Positions 49,972 through 58,726 of a stretch of DNA of 64,000 bases are shown here, in pieces. The first letter of the stretch is position 1; each line of letters begins with the position of its first letter. The notes beneath the pieces were generated by a model. That model searched no databases. It was not told where the DNA came from and was given only the letters and a program-made list of their open reading frames with translations. The position numbers and the translations under genes are program-made. Source of the DNA: Merdimonas faecis (lineage in GTDB: Bacteria > Bacillota > Clostridia > Lachnospirales > Lachnospiraceae); contig NZ_MIEH01000018.1 in NCBI RefSeq assembly GCF_001754075.1, positions 62,001 through 126,000 on the forward strand. Reading direction: 5' to 3'.

Positions 49972-51210
49972 ATGATTATTTGTGCAAAGTATCTGATGAC
50001 TGGTGACGGGGAAACGGTCCTTGAGGGCCAGGCGGTCCTGACAGGCGGGGACGGGAAGATCAAAAAGATTGCGCCGAAGGAAGAACTGGTCCAGGACTTT
50101 CCGGAGGAAGAGGTGAAGGATTACGGAGAGGCAACTCTCCTTCCGGGATTATGTGATATGCATGTCCATCTGGCCTACTGGTATTCACAGCCGGACAGTT
50201 TTAATTACAATGAGCAGATGATCACGCTTTATGCTTTGCAGCATGCCCAGGCGGCCTTTGAGAGAGGGATCACGTCTGTCCGGGATATGTCTTCCTATCA
50301 CGGCGTATGCCGGTCGTTGAAGCTGGCGCAGGAAAAGGGATTCATCACGATCCCCAGGATCACGCACACGGACACCGGCATGTGCATGACCGGCGGCCAT
50401 GCCTGCGATGAAGTGCCGGAAGTGGACGGTCCCTGGGAAGTCAGAAAAGAGATCCGCAAACAGGTGAGAGACGGAGCAGAATGGGTGAAGATCCTGACCA
50501 CGCACCGCTCCCATATACCGGAGTTCACGCAGGAAGAGCTTAATGCGGCTGTGGATGAGTGCCACAGAAGAGGCATCAAGTGCGGCGTCCATGCAGGAAC
50601 CAATCCGGGAATCCAGATGTGTATCGACGCAGGATTTGACACGATCGAGCATGCAACGTTTATGACGGTTGATCACGCAAAACAGATGGCGGAAAAAGGC
50701 ATCGCCTGGACGCCTACCATCATGGCATACACGCTGCTGTACGATATCTGCAAAGAAAACCTGGAGAAAAATGCAGGGAAACCGGTGAATGATCCGGTCA
50801 TGCAGAAAGAGATGAAGGATTATCAGTATTTTGAGCCGGCATATAAAGCCTACCGGGATCATTTCAAAGAATTTTATGATACAGGGGTGACGGTAATCGC
50901 AGGAACAGATATGGTGATGTATCAGTCGCCGCTGCTTCCGCTGCCGAGAGAACTGCAGTACATGGTAGAATACGGTATTACACCGGTGCAGGCAATTCAG
51001 ACGGCCACCTCGAATCCGGCAAAGGTGCTGGGTGTGGAGAATGAAAGAGGCCTGGTAAAAGAAGGGCTGGATGCAGACCTTCTGGTAGTAGGTGGAGAAT
51101 TAAGCAAGGACATTACCTGCTTAAACGATGTAAAGCTGGTTACCCTGGGCGGAAAAAGAGTCTTTGAAGATGGGATCCGTTATGTAGGAACCGGAAATAT
51201 GTTTATGTAG
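49972..51210 (+). CDS. Metal-dependent amidohydrolase
   Basis: A 412-residue amidohydrolase of the imidazolonepropionase/Xaa-Pro-dipeptidase-like group. Metal ligands are visible: HxH in CDMHVHL, the Lys of EWVKILTT (likely carboxylated), His in CGVHAGT and TIEHATF, and Asp in AGTDMVM. No signal peptide. The neighbouring aminopeptidase P and peptide transporter suggest it may hydrolyse a peptide or cyclic amide, but this is only context. It lies 24 nt after leuA and probably shares its transcript. Confidence 0.88.
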   Translation: MIICAKYLMTGDGETVLEGQAVLTGGDGKIKKIAPKEELVQDFPEEEVKDYGEATLLPGLCDMHVHLAYWYSQPDSFNYNEQMITLYALQHAQAAFERGITSVRDMSSYHGVCRSLKLAQEKGFITIPRITHTDTGMCMTGGHACDEVPEVDGPWEVRKEIRKQVRDGAEWVKILTTHRSHIPEFTQEELNAAVDECHRRGIKCGVHAGTNPGIQMCIDAGFDTIEHATFMTVDHAKQMAEKGIAWTPTIMAYTLLYDICKENLEKNAGKPVNDPVMQKEMKDYQYFEPAYKAYRDHFKEFYDTGVTVIAGTDMVMYQSPLLPLPRELQYMVEYGITPVQAIQTATSNPAKVLGVENERGLVKEGLDADLLVVGGELSKDITCLNDVKLVTLGGKRVFEDGIRYVGTGNMFM

Positions 51211-51230
51211 AAAGAATCACTGATATAATA

Positions 51231-51270
51231 TAAAGAAAGGACCCGTATTTTACAGGTCCTTTCTTTATTT
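51231..51270. terminator. Bidirectional terminator
   Basis: TAAAGAAAGGACC and GGTCCTTTCTTTA form a 13-bp perfect stem with an 11-nt loop. T-rich ends occur on both strands, so it serves the convergent amidohydrolase and aminopeptidase genes. Confidence 0.88.
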
Positions 51271-51285
51271 GCCAAAAGATCCGGT

Positions 51286-53073
51286 TTAGATGGCTCTGGT
51301 ATATTCTTTCAGCCATTCTCTTTCCTCATCAGTCAGATGCGGGCCGATCTTTTCGTATACGTCTTTATGGTAGTTATTCAGCCATTCACGCTCATCTTTG
51401 CTCATCTCTTCCGGATCAATGCCGTCCAGGTCGATGGGAGCGAAAGTAATCGTTTCGAAATGCATGAACTGTCCGTATTTATTCTGAACACCTTTTCTTA
51501 CGATAAATTCATTTTCAATACGGATACCAAATTTGCCGTCTTCATAGATACCAGGCTCATCAGTGATGACCATGCCTTCCTCCAGCTGGTGATGCTCGTT
51601 TTTGCTTGGAACGATATACCAGCGGAAGCCTGTAGGCGGCTCATGGACGTTGCCCAGATATCCGACGCCGTGTCCGGTTCCGCACTGGAAGTCAAGATCC
51701 AGATCCCAGATCGGTCCTCTTGCCAGGATATCAAGATTATATCCATAGCATCCATAAAGGAATTTAGCGCGGGACAGACGCATCATCGCACGTACAACAG
51801 CGGTGAAATATTTTTTCATCTCCTGATCCACAGAGCCAAGGACAAAGGTCCTGGTAATGTCGGTAGATCCCTGGTAGTATCCGCCGCCGGTATCGTTCAG
51901 GAAGAAAGCGCCTTCCTTCAGCTGAACGTCGCTTTCCTCGGAAGGAGAGTAGTGCATCATGGCTGCGTGGTCTGCAAACGCACACAGAGGCTCAAAGCTG
52001 TCGCGGATATAACCTTCCTGCTCTGCACGCAGAGAGGTCAGCTTATCTACGGAGCTGAGCTCAGTGATTTTTTCCTTGTCATAGCGGGTCTTTACCCAGT
52101 ACATGAACTTTGTGATCGCAATGCCGTCTTTGATGTGAGCCTCTTTGATGTTTTCCAGTTCGACCGGATTTTTCATGGCTTTCATCAGGATGGTCGGATT
52201 AGCCGCTTCTACAATTTTGCATGGAATATTTTTGTAGAGAGCATAGTTCATCTTCATCGGATCAATCATAGCGGTCAGAGAGGTGTCCAGCTTTTTGATA
52301 TCTTCATAAATATCATTGTACGGATGAATGTGAACATTGTTTTTAGCCAGTTCCGCACGGATCTGATCATCCAGCTTGCGCTCGTCCACATAGAGCTCCA
52401 TGCTGTCCATAGTCACGATGGAGTAGGAGAGCATCAGCGGGAAGAAATCGATATCATCTCCGCGTACGTTCAGAAGCCAGCAGGTATCGTCCAGGGATGC
52501 GATGATATGAACGTCAGCGCCGGACTCTTTCATTTTTTCACGCACACGCTTAAGCTTTGATTCAGTGCTCTCGCCGGAATATTTTTCCTCCAGGAAAAAG
52601 GCCGGCTTTTCGGAAAGCGGCGGACGGTCTTCCCAGATCTGATCGATCAGATCTTCAGAGTATTCGATCTTTATGTTCTTTGCAGACAGGACCTCTTCAA
52701 ATTCCTGCCCCTCGCCCATGGCAAGGACACGGCCATCAAAGCCTACGGTACCGCCTTCCGGCACTGCGTCGGCAAGGAATTCTGTCACGGACGGAGTGTC
52801 GCCTACAAACATTTTCATCAGACGGATCCCGCTGCCGGCCATCTCGTTTGTAGCCTGGAAGAAATAGCGGCCATCGGTCCAAAGTCCCGCGTCGTCTCTT
52901 GTGATAACGGCGGTTCCGTAGGATCCGGTAAAGCCTGTGATAAACTGTCTGGCCTTAAAGTGTTCCCCGACATATTCACTCTGATGAAAATCAGCGGTGG
53001 GTACAACATAGGCGTCGATACCTTTCTCTGCCATTAACTTACGCAGAGCCTCAACTCTTTCTGATACTTTCAT
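51286..53073 (-). CDS. pepP: Xaa-Pro aminopeptidase (long M24B form)
   Basis: A 595-residue aminopeptidase P of the three-domain type also seen in eukaryotic XPNPEP1. Two creatinase-like N domains come first. The C-terminal pita-bread domain has the five metal ligands: two Asp in NDTGGGYYQGSTDITRTF, His in GTGHGVGYLGNVHEPP, and two Glu in TDEPGIYEDGKFGIRIENEF. It removes N-terminal residues before proline and works in the cytoplasm. AAAGGAGG is 8 nt before the ATG. It lies downstream of and on the same strand as the peptide transporter gene, with a terminator in between. Confidence 0.95.
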   Translation of the reverse strand: MKVSERVEALRKLMAEKGIDAYVVPTADFHQSEYVGEHFKARQFITGFTGSYGTAVITRDDAGLWTDGRYFFQATNEMAGSGIRLMKMFVGDTPSVTEFLADAVPEGGTVGFDGRVLAMGEGQEFEEVLSAKNIKIEYSEDLIDQIWEDRPPLSEKPAFFLEEKYSGESTESKLKRVREKMKESGADVHIIASLDDTCWLLNVRGDDIDFFPLMLSYSIVTMDSMELYVDERKLDDQIRAELAKNNVHIHPYNDIYEDIKKLDTSLTAMIDPMKMNYALYKNIPCKIVEAANPTILMKAMKNPVELENIKEAHIKDGIAITKFMYWVKTRYDKEKITELSSVDKLTSLRAEQEGYIRDSFEPLCAFADHAAMMHYSPSEESDVQLKEGAFFLNDTGGGYYQGSTDITRTFVLGSVDQEMKKYFTAVVRAMMRLSRAKFLYGCYGYNLDILARGPIWDLDLDFQCGTGHGVGYLGNVHEPPTGFRWYIVPSKNEHHQLEEGMVITDEPGIYEDGKFGIRIENEFIVRKGVQNKYGQFMHFETITFAPIDLDGIDPEEMSKDEREWLNNYHKDVYEKIGPHLTDEEREWLKEYTRAI

Positions 53074-53103
53074 TGTGAAAACCTCCTTTGATATGAATAG
53101 TTA

Positions 53104-53146
53104 AAAACAATCAGGGCCTTTGATGCGATGACCAAAAGCCCTGATT
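53104..53146 (-). terminator. Terminator after the peptide transporter gene
   Basis: On the minus strand AATCAGGGC and GCCCTGATT form a 9-bp stem followed by GTTTTT. Partial readthrough into pepP is likely, since no strong pepP promoter was seen. Confidence 0.75.
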
Positions 53147-53158
53147 CACTATACGTTA

Positions 53159-54532
53159 TTATTTCTCGTCTTTTACAACCAGTTCATCCAGCTTGCCGGA
53201 CAGTGCCCACAGGATCACACCACAACCGATGATGATCGCTGCAACAATACCGAATGCTGTAACGAAACGGAAGTTTCCAAGCCAGTTGTACAGAGGTCCA
53301 TATGCAAGACCAGAGAAGAAGATGATCAGAGGCCATACACCAAGCAGAGTTCCCAGAAGTTTCTTCGGAGCGAACTTGTTGATGAAGGAGTTTCCAAGTG
53401 GGGAGAAGATCATCTCACCAACTGACATCAGTACAGCAACAACAACGATGATCCAGATACCAACGGCTCTTTCGCCCTCACCGCTCATCAGAGCAGCAAC
53501 AACCATTGCCACGATACCTAAACCAAGCAGGATGATACCAAGAGCTGTTTTCTTGAACATGCTGATGTCACCCTGAGGTCTCTTCTGCATTTTAGCCCAG
53601 ATGCCTGCGAATACAGGTCCAAGGACGATACAGCACAGACCGTTCATAGAGTCAAACCAAGCGGTAGGCATCTGGAAGCTTCCGATGTTCCAGTTTGCCC
53701 ATCCGAGACCACCCTGTTCTACAGGACCGAACTCGTAGTAAACCGGCAGGTATACCAGGTACCATAACAGCCAGAAGATACCAGAGAACAGTGTACAAAG
53801 CAGGATAGCTGCAACACGCTTTTTCTCGATGGTTGTAAGAGGAGCGGAATCCTCTTTTGCAGTTTCTTTGTCAAGCTTTTCAGAAACTTTTTCTGTTCTG
53901 TTGTCAACCAGGAATGGAAGTTTTCCGGCATCGTTCTCAATGAAACGAAGTCCGAAGATCCACCAGAGTACGTCAACGAACATAGCGATCGCACAAAGCA
54001 GGAATGCAAAACGATAGCTTACTGCCAGAGCGATCATGCTGACGAAAGTTGTTCCTAAGAAGGAACCGATGTTTACGAAGGAGTACTGGATTGAGAAAAT
54101 AGAATCCAGAGTATCCTCATCAGCCTTCGGGAACTGACGTCCGTTGATACCGGAAACAGTTCCTTTGAAGAATCCTGTACCGATAGATACCAGAACGATC
54201 ATTGCCCACAGCATTGCTTCGGAATGTGCCTGCCATGCACATAAATAACCAAGCCCCATGAGGATCTCTCCCAACGGAACCAGGAGTCTCGGGCTGATCC
54301 AGCGGTCAGAGATGAAACCACCGATAACCGGCGTGATGTAAGTGAACGCTACGATGAAAGAGTTCATCAGCGCTCCATCAGCTTTAGTCAGTCCAAGACC
54401 TCCGTTCGCCACTTCAGCAACGACGAAGACGGAGATGAGCCATTTAGCGGAGTAGTATGCAAATCTTTCGAATGTGAAAGTCAGAGAGCACACATAGAAA
54501 CCAAATGGCCATTTCTTCTTTGTGTTTTCCAT
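53159..54532 (-). CDS. dtpT: POT-family proton/peptide symporter
   Basis: A 457-residue major-facilitator transporter with about 12-14 helices. The N-terminal FTFERFAYYSAKWLISVF contains the ExxERFxYY-type motif that defines proton-coupled oligopeptide transporters, followed by GGFISDRW. It imports di- and tripeptides. The adjacent aminopeptidase P can then cut X-Pro peptides, so the pair forms a peptide-use unit. GGAGGG precedes the ATG by 7 nt. Peptide specificity is unknown. Confidence 0.93.
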   Translation of the reverse strand: MENTKKKWPFGFYVCSLTFTFERFAYYSAKWLISVFVVAEVANGGLGLTKADGALMNSFIVAFTYITPVIGGFISDRWISPRLLVPLGEILMGLGYLCAWQAHSEAMLWAMIVLVSIGTGFFKGTVSGINGRQFPKADEDTLDSIFSIQYSFVNIGSFLGTTFVSMIALAVSYRFAFLLCAIAMFVDVLWWIFGLRFIENDAGKLPFLVDNRTEKVSEKLDKETAKEDSAPLTTIEKKRVAAILLCTLFSGIFWLLWYLVYLPVYYEFGPVEQGGLGWANWNIGSFQMPTAWFDSMNGLCCIVLGPVFAGIWAKMQKRPQGDISMFKKTALGIILLGLGIVAMVVAALMSGEGERAVGIWIIVVVAVLMSVGEMIFSPLGNSFINKFAPKKLLGTLLGVWPLIIFFSGLAYGPLYNWLGNFRFVTAFGIVAAIIIGCGVILWALSGKLDELVVKDEK

Positions 54533-54823
54533 TTTTTATCCCTCCAATTTAGTATAGTGAAAAAAGAAAACAAGAATTTGAACGCATATATGTATTTTCC
54601 CCCCTGCGTATCAAATTCACTTGGATATAATATCACAAAAGAGACTAAAGTACAATCTGATTTTAAGAAAAAGTTAATGATTTTTTTAGAATCTGCTCGG
54701 TTTTCTATTGCGGGTTCAGCAAGAAAAATATATAATATAATTGGCAGAAATTTTGGTTCTGTATTTCGTGTTTTCGGAAAAAGCACAGATCCAGATTAAA
54801 ATATGAAAATGGAGGGCTAAACT
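54533..54823. other. AT-rich divergent intergenic region
   Basis: Nearly 290 nt between the divergent peptide transporter and decarboxylase genes. A plus-strand promoter is seen near its right end; a minus-strand promoter must exist but I cannot point to good boxes. No coding potential with an RBS was found. Confidence 0.6.
54708..54736 (+). promoter_or_regulatory. Promoter of the decarboxylase operon
   Basis: TTGCGG (54708-54713) and a perfect TATAAT (54731-54736) with 17-nt spacing. The leader is about 80 nt long. Confidence 0.6.
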
Positions 54824-56263
54824 ATGGGCAATGTGTCAACAGAAAGTGCAGCGGGCAGACGGATAGACGGGCTGCTGGACGCAGGAAGCTTTGTTGAGAT
54901 CGGCGGCGCCGTTAAGGCGAGAGCTACTGATTTTGGCATGCAGGAAAAAGAAACACCGGCAGATGGCGTGATCACCGGATACGGATTGATCGATGGCAAT
55001 CTTGTGTATGTATACAGCCAGGATGCTTCTGTATTAAACGGAGCTGTGGGCGAAATGCATGCAAAGAAGATCGTCAGGATCTATGACCTGGCGATGAAGA
55101 TGGGCGCTCCTGTCATCGGACTTTTGGACAGTGCAGGGTTTCGTCTGCAGGAGGCGTCAGATGCACTGGAAGCATTTGGAACGATCTATCAGAAGCAGTC
55201 GCTGGCGTCTGGTGTGATTCCGCAGATCACAGCTGTGTTTGGAGGCTGCGGCGGAGGGCTTGCAGTGATTCCGGGGCTTACGGACTTTACGTTTCTTGAG
55301 GCTTCCGGAGGAAAAGTTTTTGTCAATTCTCCCAATGCGATCCCGGGAAACGAGATCTCAAAATGTGATACATCGTCACCGGAGTTCCAGAGTGAATCTA
55401 CAGGGCTGATTGATGAAACAGGGACAGAAGAGGAAATTCTTGCCCAGATCCGCACATTGATCTGTATGCTCCCATGTAATAATGAAGAAGACGTCTCTTA
55501 TGAAGAGTGTACGGACGATCTGAACAGACCCTGCGCTCAGATTGAGAGCGGAACAGAAGACACCGCTATCGCTCTTATGGATCTTTCTGACAGCGGAATC
55601 TTTTTTGAGACGAAAAGACATTTTGCCAGAGACATGGTGACCGGATTTATCAAGCTTAACGGGATGACCGTAGGCGCTGTGGCGAACCGGTCGAAGGTGT
55701 ATAACGACCAGGCGGAAGTGGAAGCGGAATTTGACGGATCTTTGTCGGCGGACGGGGCGTCAAAGGCGGCAGCGTTTGTTGAGTTTTGCGATGCCTTCAA
55801 TATTCCGGTATTGACACTTACTAATGTGTCGGGGTTTGCGGCAAGCAAATATGATGAAATGCATCTGGCAAAAGCAGCGGCAAAGCTGACCTGTGCCTTT
55901 GCAAACGCCACGGTTCCGAAGGTAAACGTGATTATGGACAAAGCCTTTGGCACGCCCTATCTGGCGATGAACAGCAAATCCGTGGGTGCGGATATGGTCT
56001 ATGCATGGCCGCAGGCCCGGATTGGAACAATGGATCCAATGATGGCGGCAAAGATCATGTATGCGGGAGAAGAGCTTGCAGTTATCAGGGAAAGAGCTGC
56101 TGAGTACAGTGGTCTTCAGGAAAGTGCAAAATCTTCGGCCGGAAGAGGATATGTGGATACGATCATTGAACCGGCAGATACCAGAAAGTATGTGATCGGA
56201 GCGTTTGAGATGCTGTTCACAAAAAGAGAAGAACGCCCGTTAAAAAAGCATGGAACGGTTTAG
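54824..56263 (+). CDS. Acyl-CoA carboxyltransferase subunit, MmdA-like
   Basis: A 479-residue crotonase-fold carboxyltransferase with two homologous halves. The first has a GGCGGGLAVIPGL oxyanion region; the second has VSGFAASKYDEMHLAKAAA and DKAFGTPYLAMNSKSVGADM. It is related to MmdA, PccB and glutaconyl-CoA decarboxylase subunits, which move a carboxyl group between an acyl-CoA and biotin. The operon encodes a biotin carrier, beta and gamma subunits and also a pyruvate-type carboxyltransferase. Methylmalonyl-CoA is the likely substrate, inferred from family. GGAGG precedes the ATG by 11 nt. Confidence 0.88.
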   Translation: MGNVSTESAAGRRIDGLLDAGSFVEIGGAVKARATDFGMQEKETPADGVITGYGLIDGNLVYVYSQDASVLNGAVGEMHAKKIVRIYDLAMKMGAPVIGLLDSAGFRLQEASDALEAFGTIYQKQSLASGVIPQITAVFGGCGGGLAVIPGLTDFTFLEASGGKVFVNSPNAIPGNEISKCDTSSPEFQSESTGLIDETGTEEEILAQIRTLICMLPCNNEEDVSYEECTDDLNRPCAQIESGTEDTAIALMDLSDSGIFFETKRHFARDMVTGFIKLNGMTVGAVANRSKVYNDQAEVEAEFDGSLSADGASKAAAFVEFCDAFNIPVLTLTNVSGFAASKYDEMHLAKAAAKLTCAFANATVPKVNVIMDKAFGTPYLAMNSKSVGADMVYAWPQARIGTMDPMMAAKIMYAGEELAVIRERAAEYSGLQESAKSSAGRGYVDTIIEPADTRKYVIGAFEMLFTKREERPLKKHGTV

Positions 56264-56277
56264 TGAGGTGAGGCAGA

Positions 56278-57093
56278 GTGAAAAGGAAGATAAGTATTTT
56301 ACTCTGTGCAGTCCTGGCCGCGTTTTTGGTTACTGCCTGCAGTTCTGATAATCAGGCGGAATATGATACGGAAACGCTGGAGCAGGCGACAGAGGTTTTG
56401 ATCGAATATTGTGCCAGTGCAGATGAGGCGACGACCGAACAGTGGAAGTCTCTGACGGACTTTGAACTGGAATATCAGCTGATGCAGTCCGGTCTTCCGT
56501 TTACGCCGGAAGGCTTTCTGGGAGCATTGGACGCATGGCCGGCAGCGGTAGAGGAATGTGGAGCTTATATAGGACATGGCGACTTTACCATCACGGCAGA
56601 AGGTGATGAGATCAATGTAACAACGACCGGGGAGTTTGAAGACCGGAATGCAGAGATTACCGTAGTGTATGACAGTGATTCAAGACTGGATTCCCTGTCC
56701 GTATCCGCAGAGTACGGAGTGGGAGAGATCTTGCAGAAATCCGGACTCAATACAATTCTTGGAATGGGTACCGTTTTTGTCGTGCTGATCTTCATTTCCA
56801 TCGTGATATCATTGCTGAAGTATATTCCTGTACTGGGAGAAAAGCTTAAGAAAAAGAACCAGACAGGCATCAGTCACGTGGAGGCATCCGGACAGACAGG
56901 GGCATCTCCGTCAGCGCCTGCGAAGGAGGCAGAGGCGCCGGAAGATCAGGGAACAGAAGATGATTCGGAGCTGATCGCCGTAATAACGGCGGCAATTGCC
57001 GCGGCACAGGCGGAAAGCGGAAGCGAAGGCGGTATGGACGGATTCGTGGTGCGGAGCATCAGACGCAGGCCGTCCAATAAGTGGAAAGCATAA
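56278..57093 (+). CDS. oadG: Decarboxylase gamma subunit with lipoprotein-like extracellular domain
   Basis: A 271-residue protein starting at GTG. Residues 1-20 are a lipoprotein signal (FLVTACSS). Residues 22-155 form an extracellular domain with strands at DFTITAEGDEINVTTTGEFE. One membrane helix (about 158-184, GMGTVFVVLIFISIVISLLK) and a cytosolic Ala/Pro/Glu-rich tail follow, and the end (SELIAVITAAIAAA then FVVRSIRRR) matches OadG C-termini. Normal OadG is about 80-120 residues without the outer domain. The gamma subunit anchors the complex and contacts beta. GTG start follows GAGGTGAGG. Confidence 0.8.
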   Translation: MKRKISILLCAVLAAFLVTACSSDNQAEYDTETLEQATEVLIEYCASADEATTEQWKSLTDFELEYQLMQSGLPFTPEGFLGALDAWPAAVEECGAYIGHGDFTITAEGDEINVTTTGEFEDRNAEITVVYDSDSRLDSLSVSAEYGVGEILQKSGLNTILGMGTVFVVLIFISIVISLLKYIPVLGEKLKKKNQTGISHVEASGQTGASPSAPAKEAEAPEDQGTEDDSELIAVITAAIAAAQAESGSEGGMDGFVVRSIRRRPSNKWKA

Positions 57094-57112
57094 GATCAAG
57101 GAGGATTTGACC

Positions 57113-57487
57113 ATGAAAAATTATACCATTACAGTAAACGGAAATGTATATGATGTAACAGTTGAGGAAAAAGGAGCAGGAACATCTCCGGCAGCGCCTG
57201 CGCCTGCGCCAAAGGCAGCACCGGCGGCACCTGCGAAAAGGCCGGCACCGGCACCTGCTCCGGCAGCGGCGGGCTCTATTGAGGTTAAGGCAGGAGCGGC
57301 CGGAAAGGTATTCAAGATCGAAGCCGGCGTAGGAACAAGTGTTAAGAGAGGAGATGCGGTGGTCATCATCGAGGCGATGAAAATGGAGATCCCGGTGGTT
57401 GCACCAGAGGACGGCACGGTGGCAAGTATCAACGTGGCAGTCGGAGATGCGATCGAGTCCGGAGCGGTTCTGGCTACATTAAATTAG
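57113..57487 (+). CDS. Biotin carrier subunit
   Basis: A 124-residue biotinyl carrier protein. Residues 1-20 form a small N-terminal beta unit (YTITVNGNVYDVTVEE), then an Ala/Pro linker of about 35 residues, then the biotinyl domain with Lys90 in VIIEAMKMEIPV as the attachment site. It swings the carboxyl group between the carboxyltransferase and the membrane beta subunit. GGAGG lies 8 nt before ATG 57113. No biotin carboxylase is encoded here, which fits a decarboxylase and not an ATP-dependent carboxylase. Confidence 0.94.
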   Translation: MKNYTITVNGNVYDVTVEEKGAGTSPAAPAPAPKAAPAAPAKRPAPAPAPAAAGSIEVKAGAAGKVFKIEAGVGTSVKRGDAVVIIEAMKMEIPVVAPEDGTVASINVAVGDAIESGAVLATLN

Positions 57488-57535
57488 GCCGGAGGGACGG
57501 ACAAATCTGAATCGATTACGACTGGAGGTTAAGAA

Positions 57536-58687
57536 ATGGAATATATCACAACGACGTTAGGAAACCTCGTGCATCAGACCGCTTTCTTCAGTCTTACCTG
57601 GGGCAATGTGATCATGATAGCGGTTGCATGTTTTTTCCTCTTTCTGGCAATCCGGCATGGGTTTGAACCGCTGCTTCTGGTACCCATCGCATTTGGAATG
57701 CTGCTTGTAAATATTTATCCGGATATCATGCTAAGCCCGGAAGAAGCCTCGAACGGCACGGGCGGGCTTTTGTATTATTTCTATGTGTTAGACGAATGGT
57801 CGATCTTTCCGTCTCTGATTTTCCTGGGAGTAGGGGCGATGACGGACTTCGGTCCGCTGATCGCGAATCCCAAAAGCTTCCTTCTGGGAGCGGCGGCTCA
57901 GTTCGGTATCTTTGCCGCATATCTGGGCGCCATGGTCCTTGGATTTTCGGACAAGGCGGCGGCCGCTATTTCCATTATCGGAGGAGCTGACGGACCGACG
58001 TCTATCTTCCTGGCAGGAAAGCTTTCGCAAACGGCGATCATGGGTCCGATCGCGGTGGCGGCATATTCGTACATGTCTCTTGTACCCATTATCCAGCCGC
58101 CGATCATGAAGCTTCTGACTACAGAAAAGGAGCGTAAGATCAAAATGGAGCAGCTCCGTCCGGTTTCAAGGCTGGAGCGTATTCTGTTCCCGATCATTGT
58201 AACGGTAGTTGTATGTGTGATCCTGCCGACAACCGCACCTTTGGTTGGTATGCTGATGCTGGGCAACCTGTTCCGGGAATCCGGCGTGGTAAGACAGCTG
58301 ACAGAGACCGCGTCCAATGCGCTGATGTATATTGTTGTTATCCTGCTTGGAACGTCTGTAGGCGCAACCACCAGCGCAGAAGCATTCCTGAACCTGGATA
58401 CCTTAAAGATTGTGTTCCTGGGACTGATCGCGTTTATGTTCGGAACGGCTGCAGGAGTTCTGCTCGGAAAAGTGATGTGCGTACTCTCCGGCGGAAAGGT
58501 CAATCCGCTGATCGGATCGGCCGGAGTCTCCGCGGTGCCGATGGCGGCCAGGGTTTCCCAGAAGGTAGGGGCGGAAGCAGATCCGACCAACTTCCTTTTG
58601 ATGCATGCCATGGGGCCTAATGTAGCCGGTGTCATCGGTACGGCCGTAGTAGCCGGAACCTTTATGGCGATTTTTGGCGTTATGTAA
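57536..58687 (+). CDS. oadB: Sodium-pumping decarboxylase beta subunit
   Basis: A 383-residue membrane protein with about nine to eleven helices. Family landmarks include [47 protein letters not shown] and [13 protein letters not shown], which carry the residues for sodium and carboxybiotin. It decarboxylates carboxybiotin and exports sodium ions, so it turns decarboxylation energy into a sodium gradient. TGGAGG is 7 nt upstream of the ATG. Length is typical. Confidence 0.95.
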   Translation: MEYITTTLGNLVHQTAFFSLTWGNVIMIAVACFFLFLAIRHGFEPLLLVPIAFGMLLVNIYPDIMLSPEEASNGTGGLLYYFYVLDEWSIFPSLIFLGVGAMTDFGPLIANPKSFLLGAAAQFGIFAAYLGAMVLGFSDKAAAAISIIGGADGPTSIFLAGKLSQTAIMGPIAVAAYSYMSLVPIIQPPIMKLLTTEKERKIKMEQLRPVSRLERILFPIIVTVVVCVILPTTAPLVGMLMLGNLFRESGVVRQLTETASNALMYIVVILLGTSVGATTSAEAFLNLDTLKIVFLGLIAFMFGTAAGVLLGKVMCVLSGGKVNPLIGSAGVSAVPMAARVSQKVGAEADPTNFLLMHAMGPNVAGVIGTAVVAGTFMAIFGVM

Positions 58688-58726
58688 ATATATGGGTGGA
58701 ATGTTAAATAAATGGAGGAATAGATA

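Noticed and set aside
51337-52560. A 407-codon open frame on the plus strand
   Set aside because: It is the antisense shadow of the aminopeptidase P gene, whose catalytic residues are all present on the other strand.
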